64,000 bases of DNA from Patagioenas fasciata (Eukaryota; Chordata; Aves; Columbiformes; Columbidae), in the NCBI RefSeq assembly GCF_037038585.1, contig NC_092526.1, positions 37,275,501 to 37,339,500 on the forward strand, read 5' to 3'. Positions 46,301 through 61,300 of the stretch are shown piece after piece. Both the position numbers and the translations under genes were made by a program. Each line of letters opens with the position of its first letter. The first letter of the stretch is position 1. The notes beneath the pieces are model-generated. The model did not search any database and was not told the origin of the DNA. It was given only the letters and a program-made list of their open reading frames with translations.

Positions 46301-49300
46301 TTGCTACATCCTTAAACCCAGTAAGACCTTTCCCAGATTATTTCCTTTTTATCTTGCATGGTGTTTTAGACTTCATTTTAAAGACTTAGCTAGGCACTAC
46401 TAATAAAAAAATGTTGAGCTTCCGTTCATGAAAAGGTAAGGATCCTCATTCATTTCTTCCTTAATTTTCCCACAGTGGATTTGATTGATGTTTCTCTGAT
46501 TCAGCACATTCTATCAAGTGAACAGAGCCAGAAGGAAAAGCAGAGTTCTCTGAAAGTGCAGCAGCTGTCTGGAATGCTGACAGAACTGTTCCAAAGGGCA
46601 AGATTAGAAAAACCAGGCCAGGTAGATCCAAGAGCCACTGAATTCACGTTGAGCCTGCTAACTGCCATGTATGACAGGTGAGAGGAAGCAAAATGTAAAT
46701 CAGTCCTGAAGTACTGCTAGACCAAGTCTCTTTATATTGCTCTTACACCATTTCTGTGTGAAACTCTCACATTTTTATGGTATTTTGCTTGGTATACACC
46801 ATGGGGGTAATTCAGCTGTAGAGATAAGAGGCACAAAGTTGTATCAGAGAATCAGTGGTCAGGGTCAGATGTTTCCAAAATTATCTGGAGGTCCAGGATG
46901 TCTGCCAGTCCGTGCTAACTTCTGTGAACAGCTTTACAGAGAGTATCTCTTCTTTTGACTGCCAAGATATTTTGATACAATCCTGGAAAAGAATCCATCT
47001 TTGCCTTTCAATGACAGTATCCACACACAGGTCAAAAACGTGCCAGTCACTTGGTATTGTTCATTTTTCTCCAGCTTAAAAAGTTCATCAGCCAATTATG
47101 AAACAAAACCACTGTCTCATACCTAAGCTGATCAGATAGCTCCTGTGAATAGCAAGTACTTTCTGGGAATAATAACAAAGCAGCTCACAGAGTGTACTTT
47201 TCTCATGTATTGTTTGTGCATAATGAATTAAATCAATAAAGGCAGAATGAGTTTGTGATTGTATCAGATTTAAAAGACAAGTTCATTGTACAATTTATTC
47301 ACCACAGGTGAAATTTCTTCCCTTCTACATCAGAGCAAAGTTTTTTTACTGGAAGTGAGTGAGATTTAAGTGGTTTGCAGGACTTTTTCTTGATACGCTG
47401 TTCATTAATAATATGATCACTACTGCCTAAGGTCCCATGTTGTGAAATTTTTGTACTTAAAACCATCAATTAAGGCTAAGAACAAACTGGTGTATTACAA
47501 AAAAAAGACAGAAATATCGAGAGTATTTTGCAATTTGTGTGCAGTGTAGGGGAATAATTTAGAAGAATTTTCTTAACAGGACTATCTTGGACTTCTCTTT
47601 TCTTAGGACGATGTGTCATTTTCTTTTTGCTGTAATTTCTGCTTTTAAAAAAGTTCACAAGTTTCTTGCCATGTATACTGGACAGAAGAAGCTTCTTACA
47701 ATTTTCTTCTAATCGTGTTTTCTCTGTACAGTGCTGTTCTCCATTATCAACAATGGAAAGTATTTCATCTCAAGAGCAGATAAGGGCTTTTCCATGTTTG
47801 TGTGGTAGCTTACTTAACAACTTTGCATAAAACATCATAAGGGTTTTTGATTGTATACTTTAGCTTTAATCTTGGCCTTTTTTGTTTCAATGAAAGTTCT
47901 GGACAAACTGAAAAACCTAGAAACTTTTGACTGGTGATTTCCCACGCACCTCATACTTCAGAGACTACATTGCAGCTTTACGCAGTATAGTCTGTAAATA
48001 TGCAGTTTATCTAAAGACTTTTGAAGACAATTTTATGTAATGATATTTTGAAGTGCAATACTGCTTTGAGAAAGTGATATCTTGAATATAGAATTCCAGG
48101 GTTTCGTGATTTTTGGTTTGTGATTGATGTCTGCTTTGTCTTCACATAAAGAAATGTTTTTTTCATTGGGTGCCTATGTCACAAACTTGGGTTCTAAATT
48201 AAGCTACATTCTTCATGATCTAATGGTCAAAACTAAAGTCTTAGTCCTGCATTTATCCTTTTGCTTAAATTGAGCTGCAGCAGAATTAAAGGGAATCAAC
48301 CCAAGAGGAGCTCAGTGCAGGTCTGCGGACACAGTGAAGCTGCCTGATGATATAATGGAAAAAACAGACTATAATCCTGCTTCTATTTCCATATCTGGGA
48401 AGACTTTCCACAAATGAAGAGCAGAAAGTTTTTAGGACATATATTGTAAATGTAAAATTATATTTTAATTGGAATGTGAGGTCTTTGAAAAAGATGGTGT
48501 GGGTGTTTTTTTTATTCATGATTGCATGGTATCTTGAACAGTTAACTCTGTAGTTATGTTCAGTGACCACGTGTCCTAGGTATAAAATATCACTAAAATG
48601 TGCCATCAGTTATATACATATCAAAGGACATGAGTTTTTAAATTACCTTCCAACATAGCATGTTGTTTTCTTTAGAGGTTTCATTTTTTACATTCTCAGT
48701 GAAGGTATTGTAACTTGCTTTATTTTCCTAGATCTGGAACAGGTTGTATCAAACCTAGATCTGCTGCAGCTGCCTTAATTGCCCTTTCAGGAGACACACT
48801 ACTAGCTAAATACAGAGGTGGGAAATGCATGATTTTTATACACTGTCTAAAATACTGAATGTTGAGAAAACTCTTCATTGGAATTTTTTTTACTTTAAAC
48901 CAGAATATAGTTCTGCCATGCAAAATGTAAACTTTCTTGACTCCTTAGTTGTAGAGAGAGACTGATGCAGAAGAATACTTTTCCTTCAATATCCATAACC
49001 ATATTTGCATAAACAGTCTCAGAAGAAGTCACAGTAAAGTTTAAGATAAGTAGAGCTTAAAAACAAAGGCTGAGTTCCATTTGCCTGGCAGAAAATAAGA
49101 GATTACCCCTAGTTTCAAACTTAATTGGATTAGGAAACAATTTTATATTGGATCCAGGAAGCTTTTAGAGGCATTTTAACATTAGACAAAAATGCTTAAA
49201 GAACTAAGTATAACAGATAAAGGTAGCCCAGCGAATTGTGCAGCACAAAGATTTCTGCCTGAATTGAAGGCTCAAAATGGAGAACAAATGGACCACAAGT

Positions 49301-52300
49301 GGCATATTGGCCTCGTACATTCCCATTACACTTTGTGTATTTCCTTCTACATTATCATTTGGAAGTAACAATTCACAATTTAAATAGGGCATATCTTGTA
49401 GAAATGTATTTAAATATTTTCATTACAGCCATGAAAGTGAGCTCATTGTTTCCTTCATCCTTACCTGCCTTAAATGCCAGGAATAAGGAACTGCCATAAT
49501 TTTCTTGCTTTCCTTCTATTTCCCCCCCTGTCTGTAGGAAGAAACTATTTTCACAGCAGTCAGTCACTGAGTGCCTGTTAGATAGACAAGAAAGGGGAAC
49601 TTTCTTGAAAGGTTTATTTGGTAGGCTGCAATCATGTAGATAGTATAAGTAGCTAGAAGACACTTCAAGCTCTGCCAGGATTCCAATTTCTTTCTTCTGG
49701 TTGTTTTCAGCTTTCTTTCAATTTTATGCTGTCCCTGATGGGAAGGTAGCCTTGATTACCCGTAGTAACCTGAGAAGCCTCCTAACAGACTTAAATCAGG
49801 TAATGCCACTGCAGTGCTGTTACACAGTAGATCTTGTAGGAGTACCCTAATTTAGAAGAAAAAAAAAAAAAAAAGAAATACATGGTTGATGTATTTTATG
49901 TTTGATTACACTGTGGGACTGAAGTCAGTAGGGCACCCTGTGGACATAGGGAGCTACCATGCAAAGTAGGTAAAAGAATCAAATTCTGTAGCTTTTTTCA
50001 GTCAGAATAACCTCTCCAATCAGTGCCTCTGTGCATTTGTTGGTTTTTTTTTTTTTGCCTGAGCTTACAGGTCATGGGAACAGCTGCATGCAGCTATTCC
50101 TAAAGCAACTCTAAACTTCAGCTGTTTGTATGCACTAGAAATAGCTTGCAATTGCAGAAAAATGTCTTAGCATACAGGTATTTCCAGCTGAACTGGCACT
50201 GAAAATGGGATCTCAAAACAAACCCTGAGGTTCAAACCTGCTATCCTTCAGTATTCTAGTATGGCAACATAGTATGTTAGTCCATTTCAGTAACTGAGCT
50301 GGAAGCAAATAATTCTGACACATACTGAGCTATGAAATTGCATACTGATGATATGAATATGAACACGTTTTCCTCAGAACAGTATGTGAAATGGCATTTC
50401 TAGAGATGCTTCACCATCTGTGTGCTGTCACCATCTCAGCAGAGCATGATGGGAACATCTGGTTTTTATTGAGGTGTTTCTGAGCCTTTCTTCCTGATAC
50501 AGATCCCAGCCATTGTTGGAGAAAGCTGCACTCTGTCTTGTGTGGAAATCGCGGTACACAACTGTTTCCATGGGGTGAGTGAAATTCTGATGTCCTGGGA
50601 AATTATGTTGAAGGTTGCTTGTTGATTAAAATTGCAAGTGTATCACTATATAACATCCACCAGTATCTGCTTTTTAAGGGGCAGGACTGTTCATTAATCT
50701 CACAGTATAGGAGGCTTTATACTTATAGAAAAGATGCTCGGTAAGATACTACTGAAGATTCTTGCATTTATTCCAAAACCTTTGTAACCCAGTAACATTT
50801 TACATAAATGGAAAAATCTATGCTAGCAGAGTCTGATACCAGAGCTTTTATTAGTAATTGTAGGTGAGACACCAGTTCTTTTCAAGTAAATGGCTGAACT
50901 TTAGATGTATTTTTTCCAGGTTCTGAATTCAGCAATTGTTGAAGAAAAATTCCTGTCTTGGCTGAGATCAGAGCCTGCTGTTCTCCTGTGGCTCCCTACA
51001 TGTTACAGATTATCAGCCACAGAAATGGTTTCTCACCAAGCTAGATGTAGAGTCTGCAAAATTTTCCCCATTACAGGCCTCAGGTGCGTCAGTAACTGCT
51101 ATAGTCCCCATGAATAGTTCTGTAGCATCCACATAAATAGTTCTTACCATTGTTTGCATACCTTACAGGCTCTAACTGCTGTATTAAGCAACAAACTGTG
51201 GACATAATCTCATTTAACAAGTAAGATAGGGAGAGAGCCATCACAGGCCAGTGCTCGGGCCTGCATCCTGTTTCTCCTTAGTTCACTAGCAGAGACATGA
51301 TTATGGAGACTTACTGAAAGTAAACTGGCAGTTCAGTGGTAAAACCAATTAGACTTGTGTAAACTTGTGTATCTCAGTTCTTTGTCCCATAAGTAGGTGT
51401 CTTAATTGACTAGTGAAGGTATCCATCTAGCATCTTACTCATCTAAGTAATGGTATAAAATGGCCTAATGGTATAAAAAGAACATGATCCATTACTGACC
51501 AGAATGCTCAGAAAAGCATTTTGCCGTTACTCTCTTCTCACTAATAGAAAGCTTGCAGGTTTATTTTTTGCATTTTTAGGTTTTTGCAAAGTTGCAAATC
51601 CTATGTCAATAATATAGTGATATTACAGTTTCATGAGAGCAGCAAATAGAGGTGAGCTGGTGCCTAAGAAGCATATGAAGATAAAACTGTAATCTCAAAA
51701 ATAATGCTAAAACAACTGTTTCTTCCTTGGACTGAATTTCAATGCAGCAAATAAATAATTAACAAATCATAGTCCACTGTCATTTGGACAAAATATCTCT
51801 TACACTCAGAGAATGCTGAAGAAAGTAATTATTCTAACAGAGGTACTTTGCTACATTTCCAAATCCAGGGATCTGGATTTCCAGTAATCAAACTCACACC
51901 AAGATTTTCTTGTAGGGAAGTAACTTAATCTTGTTTTCCCTCATAGGTATCGCTGTCTGAAGTGCCTCAATTATGACCTTTGCCAAGTCTGCTTTTTCAC
52001 TGGTCGTCTCAGCAAACCACATAAGAGTTCACATCCTGTTGTGGAACACTGTGTGCAGGTAGGATCCCATTGTACTGATTCATTTCCCTGTTCAGGATTT
52101 TCATGTAAGCACGTAGGCAGTAGACTCTTGAACTACGTTGATTATGAAATTATGTGTGTGTTAGCCATAATGGCCATGGCATATTAGCATTATTAATCTG
52201 GGAACAATGAGTCAGGCAAAGGGAAACAGGGGGCTTCTGGCTTTAGAAGGAGTGTTTTGTTTTGTTCTGAAATAACTGAATGGAGCTGTGAAATGTCATA

Positions 52301-55300
52301 ATGTAAGTCCTCTTCTTAAGGAGTTTTATGGTAAGTTTGCCATTTGCAGATCATCCTTAAAACTGTGGAAAGAGCCCTCAGAGTGTCCCAGTTCTCCTTT
52401 TTCCCAGCTCCAATCCAGACTCATTCAGAAGTTAACTCACCCTAAAGTTGTAAAAACTCCTGCATGAAACTTCACTTATTCCAGATCTTTTCCACTTCAT
52501 CGTAAACCTTTTAGAGTCATTTATCTTTATCAGTTAGAGATGCTGCACAGAGGCAGCATGGGCCGAGCTAAGCTTACCTACCTGGGCTCCATTACAGAGA
52601 CAACTTGTGCTTTCTTCACACTAATGACAAAGTTCAATCCTGGGAATTTGTGTTTGGAAGATCATCTTCTCCTTTGAGCAGGAGATTCCAGATCTTACAC
52701 ACAGCAGCAGAGAGGCTTTTTTTGTGGATATATGTAACAGAATCTCCTCCTGTTCCAGTAAATGAGCTGAAAAGTACCCATGAAATTTTCCCTAGTAAGC
52801 TATACTTCATTGCCTCCATCCTGAAACCCTGCACTAAACATGAATGATATCTGGGTAGCCAGTGTCTGCACCAAAACTAAAGAACATTAGTTGGACTGCT
52901 CTTGCAGTCACCATTTGTCTGGGGGAACATTAAACTGTAGCCATTTCACTCCTCTCTGAAAAACCAAATCCTATTGCTAACACTGTGAGAAACTGTATCT
53001 GGATGCTCAATATCTGCATTAAAAATAACAGATAGACGTTAATTCCTCCAAATAGTCTTCATTGACCTCTGTCTGCGAGAAAGTAGGAGAATCAAATGGC
53101 AAGTGATCTCACGTAGAAGTTTCTAATGGAGACATTAAAATCAGTGTGAATGGAGAGTAAATGGGAGTATGTGGATGTGGAAGCACCAGAAGGAAGGGCA
53201 GGAGGGATATAACAAGGCAGGAGATGATGCAGCCTAGATTAGCTGATCAGCAAGATCACAGCACTTTCATACACAGCTGCTCAGGACAAACAAATCAGGA
53301 AAACAAAAGGTAGCCTGAAACAAAGGACACATTGCTTTTTGAAGATACCATCACGAGATGATGTGAACATTAAGAACTAGACCTATACCTATAACACACC
53401 CAAATAAGGAGACAAAAGATCATAGTCACTGCCAGATCCTAAAGGAGCTAAAGGCACATACAAAAACCAGCACACGGTCACACTGAGAGGAACTCAGAAG
53501 GCTTAGGGAGAACTGACATCTCTTGTCCAACATGTCGTCATGGCCACACCATGTGTATACATACACCTTGGTGTGTGAATGCTGGAAAGACGACTTGGAC
53601 ACATGTATATCAGTGCTTATGAGTGAGTGAAATCGATTTTGTTTTAAAATGAAGTCCCCTTCTTCTCCTGTACTGTTCAACATTGAGCTTTCCCACATTG
53701 TTGCTGCAATATTGCAACTGGATCACTGAACTTCAGTTTCCTTTGTGAAGCCCTACTCTAACACTAACCCTGTAAATTTTACTTTTGTGGCCAAAATTTA
53801 TACCAAGATCAAAAAGATAAGCTGCTCATTATGACAGATACCATTTTGATATCCTTTGTGTGGGACATAAAAGAATCAGTAGTAAGCCACTTTTCCCATG
53901 CCTTCCACTCTTAGCAGATGCTGTCCTTGGCTGGGTAAGTTGTCACATTGTCTTTATCAGAGAGTGGGCTGCTGAGTCGGGATTTGGAATATCAGCACTG
54001 TTTTTCCTTACTGTGCTGACACCTTGTGGTAATGTTATTACCAGGTTGAGAAATTACCAGGAGGCATGCTGTATGTTTTCTTTGCGTTATCCTGTTCAGT
54101 CTGTCAGGACTCAGCCCATGTTCTGTGGCAGTCCTGGGGCAGAACTGGTTTGTGTCCTCCTATAATACAGCTACTGAGTGGTTGTACCTGAGCCTGACAC
54201 TGCTGTGACAAATGGAAGTGTGTTTTTTACTGTCTTGTATAAGAGGAGGACATAAGGCACAGAAGGCTCCATCTATTAACACTTCATACAAGTATAAAAG
54301 TATTTCTTCCCATTGGTCAAAAGGGAACTTAGATACTAGTCAGGCAGAATTATCATTGTGGCTGTGAACTTAACTGTTGCAACTGACAAAATTCTGCATT
54401 CAGCGTTTCCAGGCTGCCTGAATTTGGCCCAGGCGGAGTGTTTTGCTTACTTAACAGAATTAGAGTAATTCTTGCCTGTGGTCCTGCATCATCATCCACT
54501 TCAACTCCCTTTCTGGGATCAGACAGCAGCCATTAACCTCTTCAGTTGTTGAAGAGGTGGACCTTTGCTTTTTTAAGTCTTGCCTTTGCCTTGAACTGTG
54601 TCTACTTCTGGGCACAACCTGTTTGAAAATTCACTCCTTTCTTTATTATCTTTCATTCCAATAGATGTCAGCAAAGGTGAATGCAAAGTACTTTCTTCGC
54701 ACCATCAGGAACAACCTGTTTCAAGAGCGGTGCAGAAGAAAAGAGGCTCAGAGAAGGAGGGCTCTGGAGACAGTGGAGGAAAGGCACTTCCCTACTCACA
54801 AAAAGAGTTTGTGAGTTTCCAATTAGTTTATAGTCTCTGAATAATATGTCAGGCTGTGGGATATTGCTTGATTATGTCCTTTGAATAAGTGATTTTGTTA
54901 TGACAGACACTGCGTAGTGATTTTTCCATTAAAAAGGGAAAGCATAAATGGGAAGTTGCTGCACATTGTTCTGTAGCTGAACTGTGATTACTGTGCTGAC
55001 AACCTAATGACCAGTTGTCTTATAAAATATAACATGCTTGTGCCTTCCTTCCTTCCTTATGTGATCTCTTTCTCTCCATGCCATTTCCTATGCTCAGTCT
55101 ATGGTCAGGCATTGCAAATATTGTATGTGTCACAATTTCAGGGGTTTTTAAGCACCTTCTCTGTGACAAATTCATTGGAAACTAACTGTGAATACTTTCC
55201 ACATGTGATCCACAGTGCGTTCATTGACAGTTATTCTACTCAAGTCCCACTGAATTGCAGTCCTGTGGGACTAATTGCAATAGCGAGTAGCTGATCGCAC

Positions 55301-58300
55301 CATTCCAGTTCTTTCAGATCAGTTCTGTTTTGTGTGCCTTTAGTTAATGTGTATGTTCACTACTGTATTTCCACTGATCACAGTGGTTAATAATGAGCAT
55401 TGGAGATCGTCTTGTGATTTTTCCCTATAGTTGTTCCTTCCTTGGTCTGAGATTTTAGTTGATATTTCGGTGTAGAAACTGAAAGGAATGATTATGTGAA
55501 ATAAGCACTACAAACGTATGAAGAGTGAGATTCCTTCCTAGTTGCATAAAGACCTAGCAACCCCCCTTGCATCTCACATTTGTTCTCCAAATGAGGATTC
55601 AGTGAGACTAAAATAGGAAAAAATGGTCACTCCTGTCTAAAAGGATAAATTTCATCCTTGTGTGAAGGAGGAGAAAAATCTGTTTATACAACTTGATTGT
55701 GCTACACTGCTAGGTAAGTACATTGCTATTAGAAACCATTTTTTCATATACAGTAAGACCAATGGATGGTAGTTACAGTGATTCTCACAGAGAATGTTAT
55801 TTCAGTGTTTGTTTTTTACAATGTGGTGGAATGCAAAACATTTTCCGTTGATAATATTTCCTCACTTGTATTCAACAAGAAAAATCTTTCTTCATTTTTA
55901 CTGTAATTTAATCCCTCTGTGAGCAACCAAGATTTCTCTGATATTCTCTGGGGGCTTGCTTACCTAATGCTTGGGTAGCAATGAGAGAAAGGAGAACTTG
56001 GGCTTGCTGTTACAGGTGTCACTGTGGGGATAGGTATCTGGGCATAGCATGGACTGAACACCTGAATGTCTGGCCATTTGCTATCTTTCTGTAGTTGAAT
56101 TTCCCAAGATATTGCTCAAGGAAACAAAAAAAAGAGAAGCAGCAAATTGCAATGATACTACATGGGTGGAAAGAAGAACCTGTTGTTGAGATTCTGTTGA
56201 AAGAGTGGAATTTGTTTTAAGGAATTTCATTCTTTCAGCCCAAATATGCCAGCAGGCATCGCTATACTGTACTTCCTGCTTGGTCAAGAGCACAGCCACC
56301 TGTCTACTTACAGTGCATTAGTTTTGCTTAGATCTTTCTGGGTACCTGTTCCATCCCAACAGATGGGATGAGGGGTGAGTTAACCCTGAACACAACACGC
56401 GCCCTGACTCAACAGATGAGATCAGGTGTGAGTTAACTCTGGGTAATTCTGTATGGCAATGCGAAGTGAATGACAATCACTCCGGGGGTTCAATTATGAA
56501 TTTACTAAAAGAACATGGTGGTATACAAATTACAGCAATTAGTGACTTGGCAAAATTGTGTTATAGTACCACAAAACTTATCAATACATTGACAGCAAAA
56601 GCCCTTCTAAAAACAGTGGATTCGCAACAATTAGTAACTGTAATGCAAAACTTAACAAGACTTTAGCAGCAGAACTTACAATGATATTACTTTATATGTT
56701 TAAGAAAAAGGAAGAGAGAGAGAGAGAAGAGGAAAGCTAAGATATCAGAAAGAGAAAGGGAGAGAGAGAGAGAGAGACAGAGAGGAAGAGTAAGATATCA
56801 CCACTCCACAGGTACATCAGTCCCGCGACAATCTCTGGAGGGGGGAATGCGTTGAAGATTTACACGCCGCCAACCTGTATCATACGTGAGGTTGTTTTAT
56901 AACCCAGTTCATTTACACGTGAGATAGGAGAAGGTGGTTCGTCTCCTCCGTCTGCTCGCTCTTCATGCTAATTAGGAAGACTCTTCTGGAAATGGGTCTG
57001 GGGTCTTCAAACTAGGGGGAAGTTCATGGTATTGACCAGAAGTGAGCTGTCTTGCCCGTCGGGGTAGCTGTTGGTTCATGGTTTCTTCTGGTAGTTGGTT
57101 GTCCGACAGATGGTTCATCTCTATCATCCCAATTAGGCCATGAGACCTTTTACAGCAACACTGTTAATTGTCCTTATCTTCCAAGGTGTCTGCCTCTATG
57201 GCCATAAAACTTCAGGAAAGATAAGATGAGGTGTCGTCTATCTCTTCCTCCCAAAGTAACAAAACCCAGACGTTTAAGGCATAGCAAGGTCTTTCTTCTG
57301 CTATGCATGGGGGGAGTGCTTCAAGATTGTCACAATACCAAAACCATATAAGGCTCAAACTTGTCTCTACTCAATATTTCTCTGTTGGTGCACAGTCTCC
57401 CCGCAGAACTCAGTGCTTCACCAACACCTGGACCTGAAGACCTGTCCTTTCCAGTGGACAGACCTGTCCTGGAGTCACCCAAGTTCATATCTGAAAACAG
57501 ATCTGTAATGCAAAAGGATGAGAAAAACAGCAAGGTATCAGAGCAAGGCAAGACGAAAGCTCGGGTGAGCAAAACATGAAGCTGTAATAGTGCTAAAGCT
57601 GTGAGGAAGAGCTACCAAATTAACTATCTAATTGCCTTCTAATTACCAATGAAAAAGAAATTTAATGGGCAGTTTCACCTTCCTGTTAATTTCTCACTTA
57701 CTGAAAAAACTGTGCAATCTGAAAACTTAATGAAGCTTGATTTTTATACCTTCCCAAGATTAGTAACTACCTCCTTGATATTCTGTGACTTGTAGAAGTA
57801 TTTGTAAGAATATTTGTTCTGTTACTTTTTTCTTTACGAGTTGTCTGAGAGTAGCACATCAAAGCCTGGCTAAGACTGGAGTCATCGCTCTACTCTGACA
57901 GTAAAATATGCTGTCATGTTCTACTGCAAGCAAATGTCAAGGAAGAATGCCTTATTTCTTATTATGTTCAGGCCATTTTTGTCACCATGGCAATAGCAAG
58001 AGGACAGAATGGGCCCTTCTTAAGGATAAACCCAGAGTGGTGTCCGCTCCAACTAAAATATCTCATGCATAAAAGCTCTCCACTAATCCATTTCCAGGTT
58101 CCCTATATAGAAACAATGCTAGAGGAGTGGGTAGAAGAGTATAGATAAAAATAATTACATAGCAGTTTTTTGTTTCTATATTCATTTGAGAGGTTGGTAG
58201 CTCTGCACATACTTGGAATATAGGGAACACTGGGTTGTATTCAAACCAGTTTGTGTCATCTACTTTACCTTGTTCTTCCCAGAAGCCAAGGGTGCAGTAA

Positions 58301-61300
58301 CTAAGGACTAGCCTGTGCATGTCAAGTCAATCCTTTGACTGCTTCTCTTGTGCTGCCCTTTGGAAGACCTGTCTTTTAGGACTCTGCTGCCCAGCTTGAG
58401 GTATAGTGCCAGCCAGCACATATCTGTAGGAGAAGTTGTGGGCAGACATTGCGTGTGTCATTTTGATGGCTGGCATTTGTTGTTTTAGAGGATGCAAGAC
58501 AGGATTTGCATCCTTGTAGCGGGATTCTGTCACATGCGTTGCTCTCTTGTTCATTTTCTTTCTGGGCTAAGAATTCTTTCTGAGCAGTTTTATACTGATT
58601 TCCAACATTTACAGTGTAGATTATTTCAATGTTGCTTAAATAGATGCAGACTGTCACTTCAGTTAGGGCTTTTAATAGAATCCATGAGCTTGAACATCCC
58701 AGGGACCCAGATCCTAGTCTCATCATTTCCTGGCAGTCCTGATTCCAGCCCACCTTATACCATGGCTCTATGGCAGTTTCCTGGAAAGTGTTTGTCCCCC
58801 TGACTTGTCCCCCTACTGTCCCTTGTGTGGCCCACAGACTTATTTCCTTCCATCCAAAGATCAAGAATTTTCTTCTCTCTTTTACATCCAGTCTCACTCC
58901 ACGTTCTTGTCCCAAAGCAGTTGTGTGACTTGGGAGAGAGTGGTCCCAAATCAGAATATTGCATTTTGCAGAAATTCTAGGGCATGAGGTTTTTGTCCTA
59001 ATAGAAAATAAAACAAAATCTCATACACTTAGAATTTGCTGCAGAACAAAGAATTTGTACTCTAGAGTAAATATTCCAGTCTGTTCTAATAGCCATTAGA
59101 AATACTTTAATGCATCAATTGATTGCAATCAGTTCAATAAAATAGTTAACTGGTAAAACTGTAAACCAGACCAAATCCCAAATGTGCTGTGCCCTCTTAT
59201 AGCAAAATTTGCATAGAAAACGAAATGTTATTGCTGATAATATTACAAACAGATACTTTTTTTTTTTTAATAGGCGATAGCTTCTTTTGAAGCAGATGTG
59301 TTAAAAATGCACGAATCCATCAAAAGCATTCACAATGACAGCAGGTCGGTAAATGCAGTAGGATAATAACTGAAGACTGGTGGGCAATGCTGCTCCAGTG
59401 AAGAGCTAGAAAACAAATTATTCAGAGTTTTTGAGGTGTTGTTTTTGATTGTTGTTTTGTGGGGTTTTTTTAAATCCTGTCAAATAGGGATGAACAATAG
59501 AAACTCAGCAACAAAAATTGTAAATGGAGGTCACCGGAAAAAGAAATTCGGCAAAGCAAAACATTCTGGTTTGTTTCATTGGCATTTCTGCAGTTGTTAG
59601 ATTATATTTCTGAAAGTCATTTATAAGGGAAAGAATGTTCATTCACATAAAAATATCAGAATAGTGTACTTCTTCAAACTTTTCTCTGAAAAGGGCTTAA
59701 TCAAAAGAAATTTCATAATTCATAGGAAGTTTTTAAATCAAGGTAGAATATCTTTCTATAAATATCCTGTAAGTCTTTTTCTTTCACTTTTGCTTTCCCC
59801 TCCTTCATTTTTGTGAATATATGAATGTGCTGTAGATATAATAATGTCTGTGACCACTGAAACCAATGGAATTACAGCAAAGTGTAGAATGTGATCCTGA
59901 ATATACGCTCTTCTTTCCCTTCAGTATGTTCAGTTCCCTCTGTTTCCATTTAGTTTCATTCTAAAAAGTCAATGTACAATTGCTGATCCAAATTCAGACA
60001 AGTGTACTCTGAGACAAGGGCAAAGCAACTGCAGTTTCATTGTAAGTCTGTGTCCTTACCTCACTCTCTGTTTTCACGTGGGAAAATAAAGAGATATGGC
60101 AAAGATCTTCAGCTTTAGTTTAGATTAGCAATAGGTGAGAGGATATCTGGGAAACCTGCTTCTGAAATACTGCATCATCCTCTGACCTGCTGCTTATCAT
60201 GTAATGAATGAATGAATGAATGACATTACTCATGGGAAGCTCTTTGCTCTTATTTGTGGACTAACTTCCAGCATTTATGTGCCTGTTCAGAGAACCGGGC
60301 TCTGAGTTTGTTGAAGGTAGTCAGCATTTTACAGTAAAGACCCATTAAATGCTGTTACAAGGGAGCACTGTAATATTAATTTTAATTTTAAATGGTCTGA
60401 CTTGTTATTCTATTCTTGCATAATTCCAGTGAAACTGATGGGGCTCTTGTCTGTCAGCCAATGCATACCCAAAATAAAATGGATCAGATGAACTTCTGAA
60501 TGTAACTAAGCAAGGGAGAGAACTATTTTGGCTGTGTGATATGAAGCATTTCATTTATTACTGTAGTGTTAACAAGATTTTCTGTCTGTCTCCACCTCAG
60601 GTGTGAGGAAAACAAAACTGTATTTCTACCCTGACTTCTTAGATAAATCCCAACCCTAGAGCAGAGAAATAGATGGGAGTTTTGTCATACTGTGCTTTGA
60701 GTAGGTAATTTCTAAATCTCTGGTGTGCATGCAAGGATGGAATTTCTCATTGCAAAAAATCACAGTTTCCGTTCAAGGACAAGTGACCTGTGCAGAAACT
60801 ATTGGTATCATCAAACAAGCTGCACAGAGTACCAGTAGCAACTCAGTCCAAGGGGCAGAGAGGCTGCTTTTACTCCTTTGTTGCCAGGGGGAAATGATGG
60901 GAATCCTTTGCAGGTCAAGGTGTTGCCGTAAGTAGTTTGCTTCTACACAGAGGGACTGTCTCTCCTGTTGCAGCCACCTTTGTGAGAAAGGGAAAACTCC
61001 AAGATGCAAGGCTCAGTCCTGGCCACAGTTCCTCTCAGCTCATATCTTTCTTCATCTAGAACACTCCTGTTCTTGCTAATTCCATGAATACAACCCAGTT
61101 CCTGAACTACTGGCCTCTAACCCCAAAGCTGACAAAACTTTTCTTAACTGACAGAGAAAGTTTGTGCTACGGTGTTAACTCTTCCGTGACTGCACAAATT
61201 TGTGTGTGCATGATCCAGTAAAATGCTTCTGTGTCCCTGGCAGGTACATGAAGAAGCAGTTCAACCAATGGAAGGATAAAATGCAATTTCTTCACAGCTG

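Larger units (their letters stand above)
56340..57320. mobile_element. Probable endogenous-retrovirus/LTR-derived insertion in DYTN intron 9 (boundaries approximate)
   Basis: Composition changes abruptly here. In order there are two 32-bp imperfect direct repeats, a short open frame (about 56,466-56,666), a long purine-rich (GA)n stretch, and about 550 bp resembling an avian LTR in character (ggtggttcgtctcctccgtc, CG dinucleotides unlike the flanks). I could not find matching TG…CA ends or a target duplication by eye. The coding part is short and broken, so it is not a functional virus. Confidence 0.5.
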
